From positions 8,167,501-8,231,500 of the forward strand of contig NC_135373.1 of NCBI RefSeq assembly GCF_049243985.1: a stretch of 64,000 nt of DNA. The letters are read 5' to 3'. The notes under the pieces are model-generated. The model made no database searches. It saw only the letters and a list, made by a program, of their open reading frames with translations, and was not told where the DNA came from. A program made the position numbers and the translations under genes. Shown piece after piece: positions 1 through 11,547 of the stretch (its first letter is position 1; the number at the start of each line of letters is the position of its first letter). The stretch is from Paroedura picta. Taxonomy: Eukaryota > Chordata > Lepidosauria > Squamata > Gekkonidae.

Positions 1-310
1 CCAACTCACAGGGTATCTGTTGTGGGGAGAAGAAAGGGAAGGCAATTTCAAGCTGTTTTGAGACTTCTTTGGCTAGAGAAAAGTGGCATATAAGAACCAA
101 TTCTTCTTTGATTCCCCGCTCCTCCACTTGCAGCCAGCTGGGTGTCCTCAGGCTAGTCACAGTTTGTTTAGAGCTGTTCTCAAACAGCAGTTCTCTTAGA
201 GCACTCTCAACCCCAATGCTGTAGAGAAAGCAAGGGGAAGATGTAAGCTGCTTTGTGACTCCTTCATGTAGTAAAAAGCAGGGTATAAAGAAATAAGCTC
301 TTCCTTGTTC
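1..310 (+). repeat. Two degenerate Sauria-type SINE fragments
   Basis: Positions 1-110 carry the 3' part of the SINE family seen throughout the window (cacagggtatctgttgtggg ... gcatataagaaccaa). Positions 111-310 carry a second, older copy that includes the 'cagccagctgggtg' segment. No coding sequence is seen from 1 to 681; this is intron of USF2. Confidence 0.7.
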
Positions 311-681
311 TCCTTTCCCACCATCCCCACTCCTCATGCTAAATTCATGGCCACTGCTTCTCCCCATGTACTTGATGTAGGTGCAGCTTTGGACACCCAA
401 CTTTGTGCCAAGGGATCTGTGGCAAAAAGTAGTGCCTGGAGATTGCAGGGCAGAAGGGGAAGCTTGAGAGAAGGACCCCGAGGATCGGGGGGGGCACCTC
501 AGTGGGGAGCAATGGGGAGGCCCCCAGGAACCGTGGGATGTGGATACTTTGGGGCGTATATTGTTTGCCACTCCCATCTCTTATGAGGGAAGAGGGGACC
601 GTCTGGCCCTTCTCCGGAGAGGGCTGCGGCTCAGCGATGGAGCCGTTGTGGGGTCCAAGACAACTTCTGCTCCCCCCTCAG

Positions 682-1609
682 AGTAAAGGCGGCATCCTCT
701 CCAAAGCCTGTGACTACATCCGGGAGCTACGCCAGACGAATCAGCGCATGCAGGAAACCTTCAAGGAGGCCGAGAGGCTGCAGATGGATAACGACTTACT
801 ACGGCAGCAGGTGGGCCTTGGTGGTCGTGGGCCGCATCCTCTCCCTGCAGGGTCAGGGAGCTAAGTAGATCAGGGGTAATCAAACTGTGGCCCTCCAGAT
901 GTCCATGAACTACAATTCCCAGGAGCCCCTGCCAGCGAACGCTGGCAGGGGCTCCTGGGAATTGTAGTCCATGGACATCTGGAGGGCCGCAGTTTGACTA
1001 CCCCTGAAGTAGATAGAGGCCCATCCGTTGCCACGGGGACCAAACAGAACCTCCATATTTCAGAGCCCCTGAACGCCGGCCGCTGGGGAGCTGTAATGTC
1101 GGGGAGGCCTCAGCCTCCGTACCCCACGTATATTGTTATTGTTGTTACTATTATTATTATTATTACCGTTATTACTATTAGTGCTATTAATTAGGTTTGT
1201 TGACAGCTGCTCTCCGGCCAGCCGTCTCGCAGCGGTTGGCAACCAAATAAGTCAAACAACAATAAAATAGCCATGGTCGTGGTCAGGAATGAAAGCCGGT
1301 AGCATCCGGTTGGCCACTGCAGGCGAGCAAGACGCCAGACGCGGAGGCCCGTTCAGCAGACCTCGCCGAGCGTAGCTTACCCACAGGCCCTCGCCCGCAG
1401 CCTGTCGAGCGTTACGGCTCTGTGGAGCGGTGCAGCCCTCGTAGGCCTCGGACTTGGCAGCAGCCACTAACTTCTCTTTCTCTCCCTCTCGTTCTCCCCC
1501 CCCCCCTGCTCCTGCCAAGATCGAAGAACTGAAGAACGAAAATGCACTTCTGAGAGCCCAGCTGCAGCAGCACGGGATCGAGATCGTGGGAGACACCCCG
1601 GGGCAGTAA
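682..1609 (+). CDS. USF2: USF2 (upstream stimulatory factor 2), last two coding exons
   Basis: USF2 is a nuclear bHLH-leucine-zipper transcription factor that binds E-boxes (CACGTG) as a homo- or heterodimer with USF1. Two exons are visible, 682-810 (43 codons, acceptor cccccctcag, donor CAG|gtgggc) and 1520-1609 (29 codons plus TAA, acceptor cctgccaag). The first encodes helix 2 of the bHLH and the start of the zipper (SKGGILSKACDYIRELRQ...). The second continues the zipper (IEELKNENALLRAQLQQH) and ends in GDTPGQ. Both are phase 0. The run RMQETFKEAERLQMDN and the IEELKNENALLRAQ zipper match remembered USF2 rather than USF1, which has VEDLKNKN there. The upstream exons (activation domain, USR, basic region) lie left of the window. 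The 709-bp intron contains a palindromic hAT MITE. Confidence 0.93.
871..1006. mobile_element. Palindromic hAT MITE
   Basis: Non-autonomous DNA transposon of about 136 bp that is almost a perfect hairpin. It begins CAGGGGTAATCAAACTG and ends with the reverse complement CAGTTTGACTACCCCTG, with the arms meeting in 'gccagcgaacgctggc'. It lies in the last USF2 intron. Copies of the same family lie at 5143, 11413, 15739 and 45586. Confidence 0.85.
1130..1196 (+). repeat. (TTA)n/(ATT)n imperfect microsatellite
   Basis: AT-rich trinucleotide run in the last USF2 intron. It gives meaningless poly-Asn and poly-Ile frames. Confidence 0.8.
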
Positions 1610-4415
1610 CACCCCCCCCTCCAAATGACACATGCACACTGCCTCCCCCCCCCCCCCCACACACACACGGGATCTCCACCTCCACTTCCCTTTTATATAG
1701 CGCAAAGAGACCCTTTCCCCCTCCTCTGAGTGAACCTTGCCTCAGCCCCTCCTCCCCCAAGGTGGGGAACTCAGAGGGGAGGGGGGAATTGAGGGAGGGG
1801 GAAGGAAATCCAGCCATGTGACGTATTAGCCACGCCGGCCCAGCCCTTCTTCTTTTCCCAAAAGGATCCTCCAACGTCCGTGTCCTTTTTCTTTCCTGAT
1901 TTCTTCTCCTCCCCACCCCCCCGGCCCTTCTCTCATCCTTTACTTAGGATGCGGTAAGATTAAAGAGATGACAGCTGCATTTTTTTTTAAATAGTAGACT
2001 CTTAACACTTCTTTTCCTACTCTGCTGGATCTCTGGAGCAAGGACCCTTCAAAACGGGGCCCTTCAAGCTGTCCGGTTGCGTCTTCTCTTCTTCCCTGGC
2101 CCTTCAAGCTGTCCGGTTGTGTCTTCTCTTCTTTCCTGGCCCTTCAAGCTGTCCGGTTGTGTCTTCTCTTCTTCCCTGGCCCTTTGAGGATTTCTCCGCC
2201 TGGCGGGAAGCAGGCACCTAGTGAGGCTGGGCTTCTGGCCACCGAACTGAGCGGCCGGGAGCTTGGGCAGCTGTACGGCCCCCGCATCTTGTGGGTGATT
2301 CTTCAAGAGAGGGTCTCGGACACTACACCCTCTTTGGCTCACTTCCCTTGTCGGAGGCGCCCACGTGCAAAAACAAGCCCTGCTCACGTTTCCTCGCTCT
2401 CTTTGCGTGCTAGTGGACACCCGTGGATGGTTGTGTAAAATCCAACTGCCCTGCTTGCATGGTCAGGACCGGTCAACTGCGACCGAGACGACCTCGTGCG
2501 TGCCAGCAGGAGAACAAAGCAGCGGGCTGCAGAGATGTTTGACCAGGCAAGATCGCGGAAGGCTCCAAGCGGTGATTCTCAGCCTTTGCATAAAACCTCG
2601 GTGCAAGTAGAAAGCTAGCTCTGCAGAGAGAAAACTTCTCACTCCTTTGCTGGCTACGCTGGCTTTCAAGTTGCAGGGAGGGTTGGACATAGGCTAACAC
2701 TGCCACTGGTGATCCTCCGCTGGATGGCACAGTCAGCATTTCTCGTCTGTCTCAGTCTCTCGCACGTGTAAACCGAGCATGTCTGGATAGGCCTAAAGCA
2801 AGGGAATGAAGCAATAGAATAAGCTGCCCCACTTGGGATTGTATTTGAAGGATCCCATTTTGGAATAAAACTCCCTGCAGGTAGAAAACCAGTAAACAAG
2901 GCATGTTCTATTTTCTGCTTGCGGGGAGTGTTTTATGCAAAGGCAATACTTGTCGCTCGGAAGCCTCCCCTGCTTGTTTGAAATGGTGCAGTCCCTTCTG
3001 CCACCCCAATTCCACTACATTCCCCTTTACGTGTGAACCTGACCCGCCTCCCTTTCTGTCCTTTTTCTGTAGGGCTCTGGCCACAACTAGATGTTGCTGG
3101 ATTGTGATCCTGGGGGCTCAGATACACAAAACTTTCTTCTGTCTTTTTAAACTTTTTCCTCCCTTTTTATTTTCTCACTTGAAAGCACTGCTTCTGATCA
3201 GCTGTTATCTATTTTTTTTTGGGGGGGTGCAGGTATAAGTTTGATTTTACTCCCATTTTGGGGGGGAAAGTGCACATAGCCTGTATTTGTTTTTTGGGGG
3301 AATTTTTTCTCCCTACTGAGGGTAAAAGCAGTTCAGGGGCAGGTTTTCCGGAGAATATGCAGGTGGAGGAGGGGTTAAAATCACCCCACATCTTCTCTAA
3401 TGCTTAATCAAGCAATCTTCCAGGCTACATATGAGTAACAGTCAAGAAAAGGTCAAGACAGTGTGAGTCCGTCATTGTGTCTTTTCCCCCTAACTCAAAC
3501 CACTCTTGTTTCCACATTTCCCCTGCATTTTGTAACATTTGTTTAGCGCACTGGAAAAGCAATTCCCCAAAAGCTTCTATCCCCTTTCCTTTTTTGTTTT
3601 AATTAGTTTTTGGGGCGCATTTTTTTTTTTTGTATAGAGGTACGTTGTTTGTAAAATAGCTGAAACCCGGCCGAACGACAGAAAGTTTTTAGTGGTGGAT
3701 TGAATTGACAGCAGGGTTGCTTTGTTTTTCTTGTGTTTTTGATATTATAATTTTTTTAATTAAACGTCAGCAGTGTTTTAGGACTTCAGGTTAAAAAAGG
3801 AAAGAAAAAAAAATAAATCCAGAGATGAATTTTTAAAAGACGCAATTACGGATCTCTGCGGGTGAGGTGGTCACCCTCTCCCCCTCCCTGGTTCCAAGCA
3901 GATTTTTTTTTTAAAGGAAATATGAAAAGAATGGCTCTAGACAAACTTTGTAATATAGCAAGGCTCTTAGGTTTCTTTTTTTATATATATGCATAAATCT
4001 ATATATCAGACACCCCCCCCCCCCCGAAAACAAAACCAGGATCGCAACCGGAATTGGGAAAATCTATGGATCGCTTGGACCCCCTCTGACCCCGGGGAAT
4101 GTGAGCTGGAAGGAAGAGACTTCAAATCACAGGAAAGAAAAGCAAAAAAAAAAAAAATTAAGATGGTTTTTTGTCAAAAATGAAGGTGTGAGTTGGCTTG
4201 AAGAGTTTTGATTGTTGGAAAGTAGGAGATAATTCTGTTTATATATAAAAGAGAAAAAAAACCTGCACAGAAAGAATATTGCTGCCTGTGATCATTTTTG
4301 GGAGGGGACAGCATCAGCTGGAGGTAGGGATTGGGAAGGAATAGAATTGTTCTGTACATTCTGTTTCCACCAGTGCTACTCCTGCAGATGCAGTTGCAAG
4401 GGTCCAGATACACAT
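1610..4415 (+). other. USF2 3' UTR and downstream region
   Basis: No second gene is visible between the USF2 stop and the CR1 fragment at 4416. The stretch is C/T-rich at first, then A/T-rich with many homopolymers. Candidate poly(A) signals on the + strand are ATTAAA at 1959-1964, AATAAA at 2864-2869 and AATAAA at 3812-3817. The sequence alone does not say which is used. Open frames here on both strands are short and low in complexity. Confidence 0.5.
2059..2182 (+). repeat. 40-bp tandem repeat, 3 units
   Basis: Three near-identical 40-bp units begin with ccttcaagctgtccggtt at 2061, 2101 and 2141. They lie in the probable USF2 3' UTR or just beyond it. Confidence 0.85.
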
Positions 4416-4775
4416 AAAATCATGGAGTTGGAAAGGGACCTCTGGGGTCATCTAGTCCAACCCCCTGCAAAATGCAGGACACTCACAACCCTATCGCTCA
4501 TCCCCTGTCACCTGCTACCCCCTTGACCCTTCACAGAATCAGCCTCTCTGTCAGATGGCTATCCAGCCTCTGCTTAAAAATTTCCTAAGATGGAGAACCC
4601 ACCACTTCCCGAGGAAGCCTGTTCCACTGAGAAACCGCTCTGACTGTCAGGAACTTCTTCCGGATGTTTAGACAAAATTTCTTTTGAATTAATATCACCC
4701 ATTGGTTCTGGTCTGTCCCTCCAGGGCTCATCCCATCCTGTCTCCTCTCTTGCTGCCTATATTCATAACGCAATT
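4416..4775 (-). mobile_element. CR1 LINE 3' fragment
   Basis: Reverse-oriented CR1 tail with the hallmark 'gagttggaaagggacctctggggtcatctagtccaacc' block (tail end), followed by the segment that in sense reads ..VSQWNRLPREVV. It is 5' truncated and non-functional. Confidence 0.8.
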
Positions 4776-5142
4776 TCATTCTGGAAAACGAAAGTTCTGT
4801 TCCATTCCGAAGCCCCACATGCGCTCTGACAGTGGCTGAAAACGCCCTCCCGCGGGCCTCAGCAAACCAGCCTAAGGATTTCTGAGCTAAGGAAGGTGAA
4901 GGGTGCGAACCAGAAGTGAGGCATCTTGGCCTACTCATCAATGAGCTTTCGATTGCTCATGATGCCTGGATACATCTCAGGTTCCTGGCAGTAGTCTTGT
5001 GTGACCGAGAGGAGGGGAGAGATGAAGGAACGTCCATATGTCCTCTGTCCTGCCTGTTTCCCCATCTCACGTCCAGTTTGGGGCCTGTTTCCAGCGATGG
5101 ATTCGGCCCTTCCCCGCCTTCCTCAGTTGTGACCCTCCAGGC

Positions 5143-5278
5143 CAGGGGTAGTCAAACTGCGGCCCTCCAGATGTCCATGGACTACAATTCCCAGAAGCCC
5201 CTGCCAGCAAATGCTGGCAGGGGCTTCTGGGAATTGTAGTCCATGGACATCTGGAGGGCCGCAGTTTGACTACCCCTG
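5143..5278. mobile_element. Palindromic hAT MITE
   Basis: Same 136-bp hairpin family as at 871-1006, with CAGGGGTAGTCAAACTGC and its inverted copy at the ends and 'ccagcaaatgctgg' at the centre. Confidence 0.85.
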
Positions 5279-7235
5279 CTCCAGGCCATCACAGCCACAC
5301 AGAGGGGTCCTGGAAGGCTTCACACCTTCCCCTAATCCTACCTGTCCAAGCGATGCTGCAGCTCTAGGCCTATTTCCCCCTTGCAAAGCATGCAGGGAAG
5401 AGTCAGTCCAGTAATGTCTTAAGAGATGAACCAAATCTGGGGACTGTAAGCTTGCTTTGGAGTGTCAGCAAAGTACGCAGGGAAGGATACTATTTGCAGT
5501 GTTCAGTTTCATCCACTCAGCTTCAGATGGGGGAACGGCAGCCTTTTTGAAGAAACTCAAGCTGGTGTATCCCTTTTCTGCAACTTCTGCTTTTTATATT
5601 TGTATGTTTCCAGCCCTCTTTCACACGGAGTCGAGGGAGATCACCCAGTCGACTGATGGACATTCAAGGAATAATGCAGCAGGATTAGGGCTGGGGAGTC
5701 AAAGAGGAGTGTGGGTTTGGGACAGAAGCAAAGCAGAAGTATTAACACGACGCCTGAAATGTCGCAAAATTCCACAGCCAGATCCTGGCAAGCAATATGG
5801 AGTGGTACAGACCACAGTCCCTAACTTTGTGAATCATTCAGTAGAATGCAACTCTCATGCCTTTACAGAAAAATTCATAACTCCTGGCCATGTGCCCTGG
5901 ACAGCTGGCAGATGTGCTGAAGATCCACCTTGTGGTCAAACCACCTGCTGGCAGGTCTAAATTTGGGAAGGTCCAGCAAACCAGGATCTGCTGGTTGGTG
6001 CCAAATCTCTCAGATCATGGATTGTTTCTTCAGTAACGTGTGATCTGGAATAGGCTTGTTAAGCAGGGGCCCGATTCGGCTTCGGTGTCCATTAAAGTCA
6101 ATGGCGCCATTGATTTTAATGGGAATTCCAGTGTTCCTGCCTTTCCCGGGGCTTGGGAGGGTGGGAGTTCCGGTTACAGCCTCCAAACCTTCAGGGTTGC
6201 TCCGAGAGGCTCTTTTCTGATGCCCCTCCAAATTCCCCGATGATAGGACCATGGAGCCCTCGTCCAGGGGCTCCAAAAGAGGGTGCCCCCATATCTCCTT
6301 CCTATCCAATGAAGATTCTGTCCCATTGGATAAAATGGAGCAACAGGATTTTCCTATGTGGACCATCCGTTTGTGAATCATTGCTGAAGGACAGTGTGTT
6401 GCAATACCAATCTAAGACCTGAGGGCAGTGGTGATGTGTCTTCTGTTTTTACTCTGTCACTTTAAAACTTCCTTAAAGAATTCTGGTCCTCTGTACCCAC
6501 CTCCATCAGCAGCAGGACTGACATCAGCATACATTGAGGCTTCCGATGGGGCTCATGGACCCCACACCTCCCCAGCATCTCCAGGGAAGAGGCAGCTGCA
6601 AGCGCAGGTGATAAGAGGGAGGGGTGGGGGAAAGGAATGGGGGCCAGGAAGTGGAAGGGGGTCTGGTGGTAGACAGAGGACAGTCAGGGGGCCTCAACAT
6701 TATCTGCCCAGCCCCCTCCCAATAATACCCCTAGAACAGGCCTTGGACAGCAGGGTGGATGTTAGACTTTAATTTCCTCCCATCCTTCGATGCCTGCCCC
6801 TCACTCCTTTCTGGCATTGCCACCTCCCTCTGGACTCAGGCCCTGTAATAATAGTGCCCTTGAACTGCTCAGACAATGCATGAGGGGCACCCTGGCACAC
6901 ACACCCCAGGGAGGGGGCAGCAGGACAGGCTGTCCACAGGATGGAGGTCAATGGCAAAGGGCGTGGCCAGTCTGCCTGCCCCCTTCTGTGTCCGGGGCCA
7001 ACTGCAACCTGTGATCCTTGGTGTCTCAGATGGGAAGAGGGGGGCAAAGAAGGTTTGTATTGCAGCCCTCTCTGGCTGGTTTGCAGGCAGTCAGGCAAAG
7101 AGGTCTGAGTTGACAGAGATTCCTCAGGGATCCCACACTGTGGCAAACTTGGACCTTGGATGTCCTTTTTGTTTTCTTCCATGGAGTGTTTCAGGGTGGG
7201 GTCTCAAAAGCAGGGGAAGCCAGTTGGAGTCTGTT
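5279..7235. other. Intergenic, no gene recognised
   Basis: I searched both strands. Open frames such as 5457-5960 (+) lack splice logic or recognisable domains and run through unremarkable sequence. No RNA gene or intact mobile element was recognised. Confidence 0.4.
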
Positions 7236-7392
7236 GAGAGCCGGCTTGGTGAGGTGTCTAAGAGCAGTGAGCTCTAATCTGGGGTACCAGGTTTGATTCT
7301 CTGCTTCTCCACACAAAGCCAGTTGCTTGGCCTTTGATCAGTTACAATTCTCTCAGAGCTCTCTCAGCCCATCTGCCTCACAGGAGAGGGAA
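7236..7392 (+). repeat. Degenerate tRNA-derived SINE
   Basis: An old SINE copy starting gagagccggcttgg, with an eroded head (ctaatctggggtaccaggtttgattct, a B-box-like stretch). It ends before the usual 3' tail. Confidence 0.6.
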
Positions 7393-7513
7393 TTAGCCCC
7401 CGAATACTGTATGAATGGGAATAAGAATAGCCCTGAATACTATGAATGGTGTGGCAAGTTGCCCCCCACCTTTTCTATTTCAAAAAAACTTGGCTGGTGG
7501 CCAGGGACTTTGC

Positions 7514-8576
7514 AGGTGCTTTCACCTGTCCTGGCCATTTGGGTACCAAAGTGCCTTAGCCCAAAACCAGCCAGGTTTTTTTCCTCTGCTGTGAAGAGAA
7601 AAGAGAGTCACTAATCCCTTGCTCACCCTCCCTTTCAAATGTTGATTGGCCTGACCAGGAAACAGGCACCTGGAGTTGGGAGGAGGGAGAGTTCCTTCCT
7701 CTCAGACTTCCTAGGAAAGGAGCTGTCCATGGGAGGGGACAGGAAACTATTTCTACGGCTGACCAGAGTAAAATGTGGTATTTTTGCCTGCTGACCATGG
7801 GAGCAGGAGGTTGCTCTAATGAGAAGAAGTGAGCAGCCATCTTGGACATGTGGCTGCAGGTGAGCTGATAATGCAATGAAAACTTTGGAAACTTCAGGAA
7901 AGGCACCTGTCCTGTATTTAACATCAGATAGGGCGAGTTTAGCAGTGAGTTGGCCCCATGGCGTTCACATGCTGGGGTTGCGGGACACACGGAGGTGAGA
8001 CTTCAGGAAGAAAGGGGCACCTAGAAGTCCTGGTTTCCCAGCTTGCGGCCCTGTATTGCAGCCAGGTGGTGGCAGTGTGTGTTACCCAGAGGGAGTCCCT
8101 TTTGCCGCTCTTCTGGAATTGGCCACCAGCCAGAAGAGGGGGTGAGCAAGTCGGAACAGGCTTTGCAAGGCAAAAGTGGGCCGGTTCTGCTACAAATGCC
8201 ATGCAGGGGAAAAAAACGGCTGCAGAGCACAATCATGTAGTCCATAAGGTCCCCTGAACCAGTGGTCACATTCCTCCCCACAGCAAGAAAAATTTTGCCT
8301 ACTGATCAGTTGTTAAGGACCCAGATGTGAGCCAAGCTGGGTTTTTTCTTGACCAGTTGGTAACCCTCATCTGTTGCTGGTGTTAAAGACACAGCATGAG
8401 TTTATCAGTTACTCCCAATAAGCAGACTTTGTTGCAAGAAAATTGCTTTATTGAAATAATCATGAACTGATCGTTATGGGGTCCTTGCTAAGACAAAAGA
8501 TCCTGCCTTCACAGTTTTGGGCTCAGGTACTTTGGTACCCAAATGGCCAGGACAGATGAAAACACCCGTGAAGTCT
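7514..8576. repeat. About 1.06-kb segment bounded by an inverted repeat
   Basis: The left arm 7514-7568 (ggtgctttcacctgtcctgg...gcccaaaacc) reappears inverted at 8513-8576 with a few mismatches. The interior has no recognised coding sequence. It could be a decayed DNA transposon or two inverted copies of one short repeat. No clear target-site duplication was seen. Confidence 0.45.
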
Positions 8577-9254
8577 ATCATCATTCCAATAGCAAGCTCA
8601 GAACTGTCAAAAGCAATTAACTGCCCAATATCCTAGCTTGAATGAGCTGATTAAACTGCCAATTAACACACCTGCTGTTCTCAAAGTACTTTAATGATAT
8701 ATTGAGCTGTGAGTAATAAGAAATTCTGTAATGTCTAAATATGCTAGTAAAGCTATCAATTATAAATCACAACTATTATTCTCAAAGTCTAAAAAGTTCC
8801 TTAGTTCCCTAGCTTGTGTGCTGAACTATAAAGTACAATGAATTATTGAAAAATTACAAAATACAGAATACACAATATTAGAAATGCAGACATATACAGG
8901 AAAACACGTCGAGTTCAGAATTTAAACCATTTGGAATTAAAAGGTTACACCTAAATATATATATATATATATCTGGTTTCTAGCTGCAATAAAGCCCTCT
9001 GAATATTAGTAACATTATGATGTTTTTTTTAATTGATCACAATTTAAAAAAAAATCTTCCAAAGAATGGCTGAAACCAAAGGTGCTGTAAGTATTTTAGG
9101 ATTAATTTTTGAGTGGTGTTCAATAATTCTTTGACGTACTGGTCTCTTGGACATCCATATGTACATTTTAGAACATGAACAGGTGACCCAATATATTGTA
9201 TTTTTAGTAGAACAGGAAGGAAAGAAGGAAGGAAGGAGGTGGAGGAGGAGGTGG
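8577..9254. other. AT-rich intergenic sequence
   Basis: AT-rich sequence with a short (TA)n run near 8957 and a GAAG/GGA-rich stretch at 9206-9260 that is the tail of the following reverse-oriented SINE. No gene is seen. Confidence 0.4.
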
Positions 9255-9472
9255 TGGTGGTTCTTATATGCTGCTTTTCCTCTCCCCAGAACAGAGCACT
9301 GTGAGGTGGGTGAGGCTGAGAGAGCCCTGATATTCCTGCTGGGTCAGGAAAGCTTTATCCTTGCTGTGGTAAGTCCAATGTCACCCAGCTGGCTGCATGT
9401 GGAGGAGCGGGGAATTGACCTCGGCATGCCAGATTAGAAGTCCGCACTCCTAACCGCTACACCCAACTGGCT
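9255..9472 (-). mobile_element. Sauria-type tRNA-derived SINE
   Basis: A nearly full-length reverse copy. The tRNA-like head (sense: agccag..gtagcggttaggagtgcggacttctaatctggc) is at 9420-9472 and the 3' end 'gcatataagaaccaccacc' is at 9255. Confidence 0.8.
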
Positions 9473-10084
9473 TGAGAATTCCTGCTGTACGTTTTGCAAG
9501 ACAAGAAATGTTCTTCAGAGGTGGTTTGTCACGGCCTGCCTCTGCGTAGTGACCCTGGGCTTCCTTGGTGATCTCTCATCCAAGTACTAATCAGGGTTGA
9601 CCTGGCTTAGTTTCCAAGATCAGCATAGCCTGGGCTGTCCTGCTCAGGGCCTGCAACAGATATAGAACACGGAGTCCGCATGAGAATCACCAGCCACTAA
9701 CTCTGGGGTGTGCTGGACTAAAACGAACATTAACTAGAAAGGCAAGTTGGAAAAAAATATCGCACAGTGCTTGAATATGAAAACGGTTTGTTGAAACATA
9801 TTGGGCAGGCTTGCAGTCCCGGCGATGAGTGAAGGGTTACGGCACATTGTGCACAACTGGCTCCGTGTCTGGGAAATAACCTGGAAACCAGGGTTCCCTC
9901 TGAACTGTGTGTGTAAGTGGCCGCCTATTGACGCAGGAAGCCCCGCTGGACAGCAATCTGGAAGGTCTTGCATTGCCTCTTGTCCATTTTAAGATGACAG
10001 CAGAAAAAAAAGTTAAAAATTGGCTCTCTGTTTGCAGTGTGGCCTCAGGACATGAGATGAACATGCAGTCGCTTAACTAAGAAA

Positions 10085-10745
10085 GAGAGCCAGTTTGATG
10101 CAGTGGTTAGGAGTGCAGACTTCTAATCTGGCAAGCTGGGTTAGATTCTACATTCCCTCACATGCAGCCAGCTGGGTGACCTTGGGCTCGCCACGGCACT
10201 GATACAGTCTTTCTGACTGAGCAGTGATATCAGGGCTCTCTCATCCTCACCCACCTCACAGGGGGGAGAGGAAAGGGAAGGCGACTGTAAGTCGCTTTGT
10301 GACTCCTTCGGGTAGAGAATAGCAACATAGAATCATAGAATCATAGAGTTGGAAGGGGCCATACAGGCCATCTAGTCCAACCCCCTGCTCAACGCAGGAT
10401 CAGCCCAAAACATCCTAAAGCCCAAAGCATCCTAAGAACCGGTTCTTCTTCTTCAGTAATATCAGGGCGCTCTCAGCCTAACCAACCTCACAGGGTATCT
10501 GTTGTGAAGAGGGGAAAGGAAAGGAGATTATAAGCTGCTTTGAGACTTTTTCGGGAAAAGAAAAGTGGCATATAAGAACCAACTCTTCTTCAGTAATCTT
10601 AGGGCCCTCTCAGCCTCACCTCTCTCACAGGGTGTCTCTTGTGGGGAGAGGAAAGGGAAGGTGACTATAAGCCGCTTTGAGACTCCTTTGGGTGGAGAAA
10701 AGTGTCATATAAAGACCTTCTTCATCTTCTTCTTCACAGTTCTTT
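10085..10745 (+). mobile_element. SINE cluster with embedded CR1 tail
   Basis: 10085-10324 is a near-complete SINE with tRNA-like head (gagagccagtttgatgcagtggttaggag). 10326-10441 is a reverse CR1 3' tail (aatcatagaatcatagagttggaaggggcc). 10442-10595 and 10596-10745 are two more SINE 3' parts. Three SINE pieces side by side suggest insertion of copies into copies. Confidence 0.75.
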
Positions 10746-11297
10746 GTGTGCTGAGGATTTTGGGGTTGTGGTTTCCCGCTCCTTTTTTCTAAAAATTGTA
10801 TGTAGCTTTATGCATATTTGAATTTTATTACTGAATTGTCTCTTGTTTGTACAAATTCATTTGTGATCTTCTGAATACTATTGTTGATGCTCATACACAG
10901 TGGCTCTTGCCTCATTTTTTCTGTAACTATGAGCTGCAGCTGTTTTTTCCACAACTGTGGTTCCCACAGTTTTGAAGGGCAGAATTCATGATGTTGTACA
11001 CCTCTTGAGGTGTTATCCCTCCTCCCTCTTGGGCTATTTCCACAAACCCCAAATCTCCAGGGGTTTCCCAACCCAGAGTTGGCAAGCCAACCATCAACAA
11101 AGTAGAAAGTGGGTAGTCACACTGTGAAATAAAACAGCATATTAAACTGGTGTGTGTTCAGCTCCTGGTTAGGGGGATGGACCCTCACCAGGGGTCCTGC
11201 CTATGAGCTAAGTTCTGTCCAGAGCTAGTAAAGGGCTTGGTATCCAATCCCTGGTAAGCACTGTCCTCAAACATTCAGAGTTTGCCAGTCTCTAATG
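10746..11297. other. Intergenic, nothing recognised
   Basis: No gene, RNA or classified repeat was recognised on either strand. Confidence 0.4.
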
Positions 11298-11411
11298 CAG
11301 GGATGGCTAGAATGTGGTTCTCCAGATGTCCATTTACTACAATGACCATGAGCCCCTGCCACGCTTGTAATTGTAGTCCATGAACATCTGGAGAGCCACC
11401 GTTTGATTAGA
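11298..11411. mobile_element. Degenerate hAT MITE
   Basis: A diverged relative of the 136-bp palindromic MITE (gcagggatggctagaatgtg ... gagagccaccgtttgatta), directly next to the better-preserved copy at 11413. Confidence 0.6.
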
Positions 11412-11412
11412 G

Positions 11413-11547
11413 CAGGGGTAGTCAACCTGTGGTCCTCCAGATGTGCATGGACTACAATTCCCATGAGCAACTGCCAGCAAACACTGGCAGGGATCATGGG
11501 AATTGTAGTCCATGCACATCTGGAGGACCACAGGTTGACTACCCCTG
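11413..11547. mobile_element. Palindromic hAT MITE
   Basis: A 135-bp hairpin, CAGGGGTAGTCAACCTGTGG with an exact inverted end at 11547. Its arms match each other better than they match other copies (tggtcctcc variant). Confidence 0.85.

Noticed and set aside
5457-5960. 167-codon plus-strand frame
   Set aside because: No recognisable domain, no supporting splice sites, ordinary composition. Length alone is not convincing in 64 kb.
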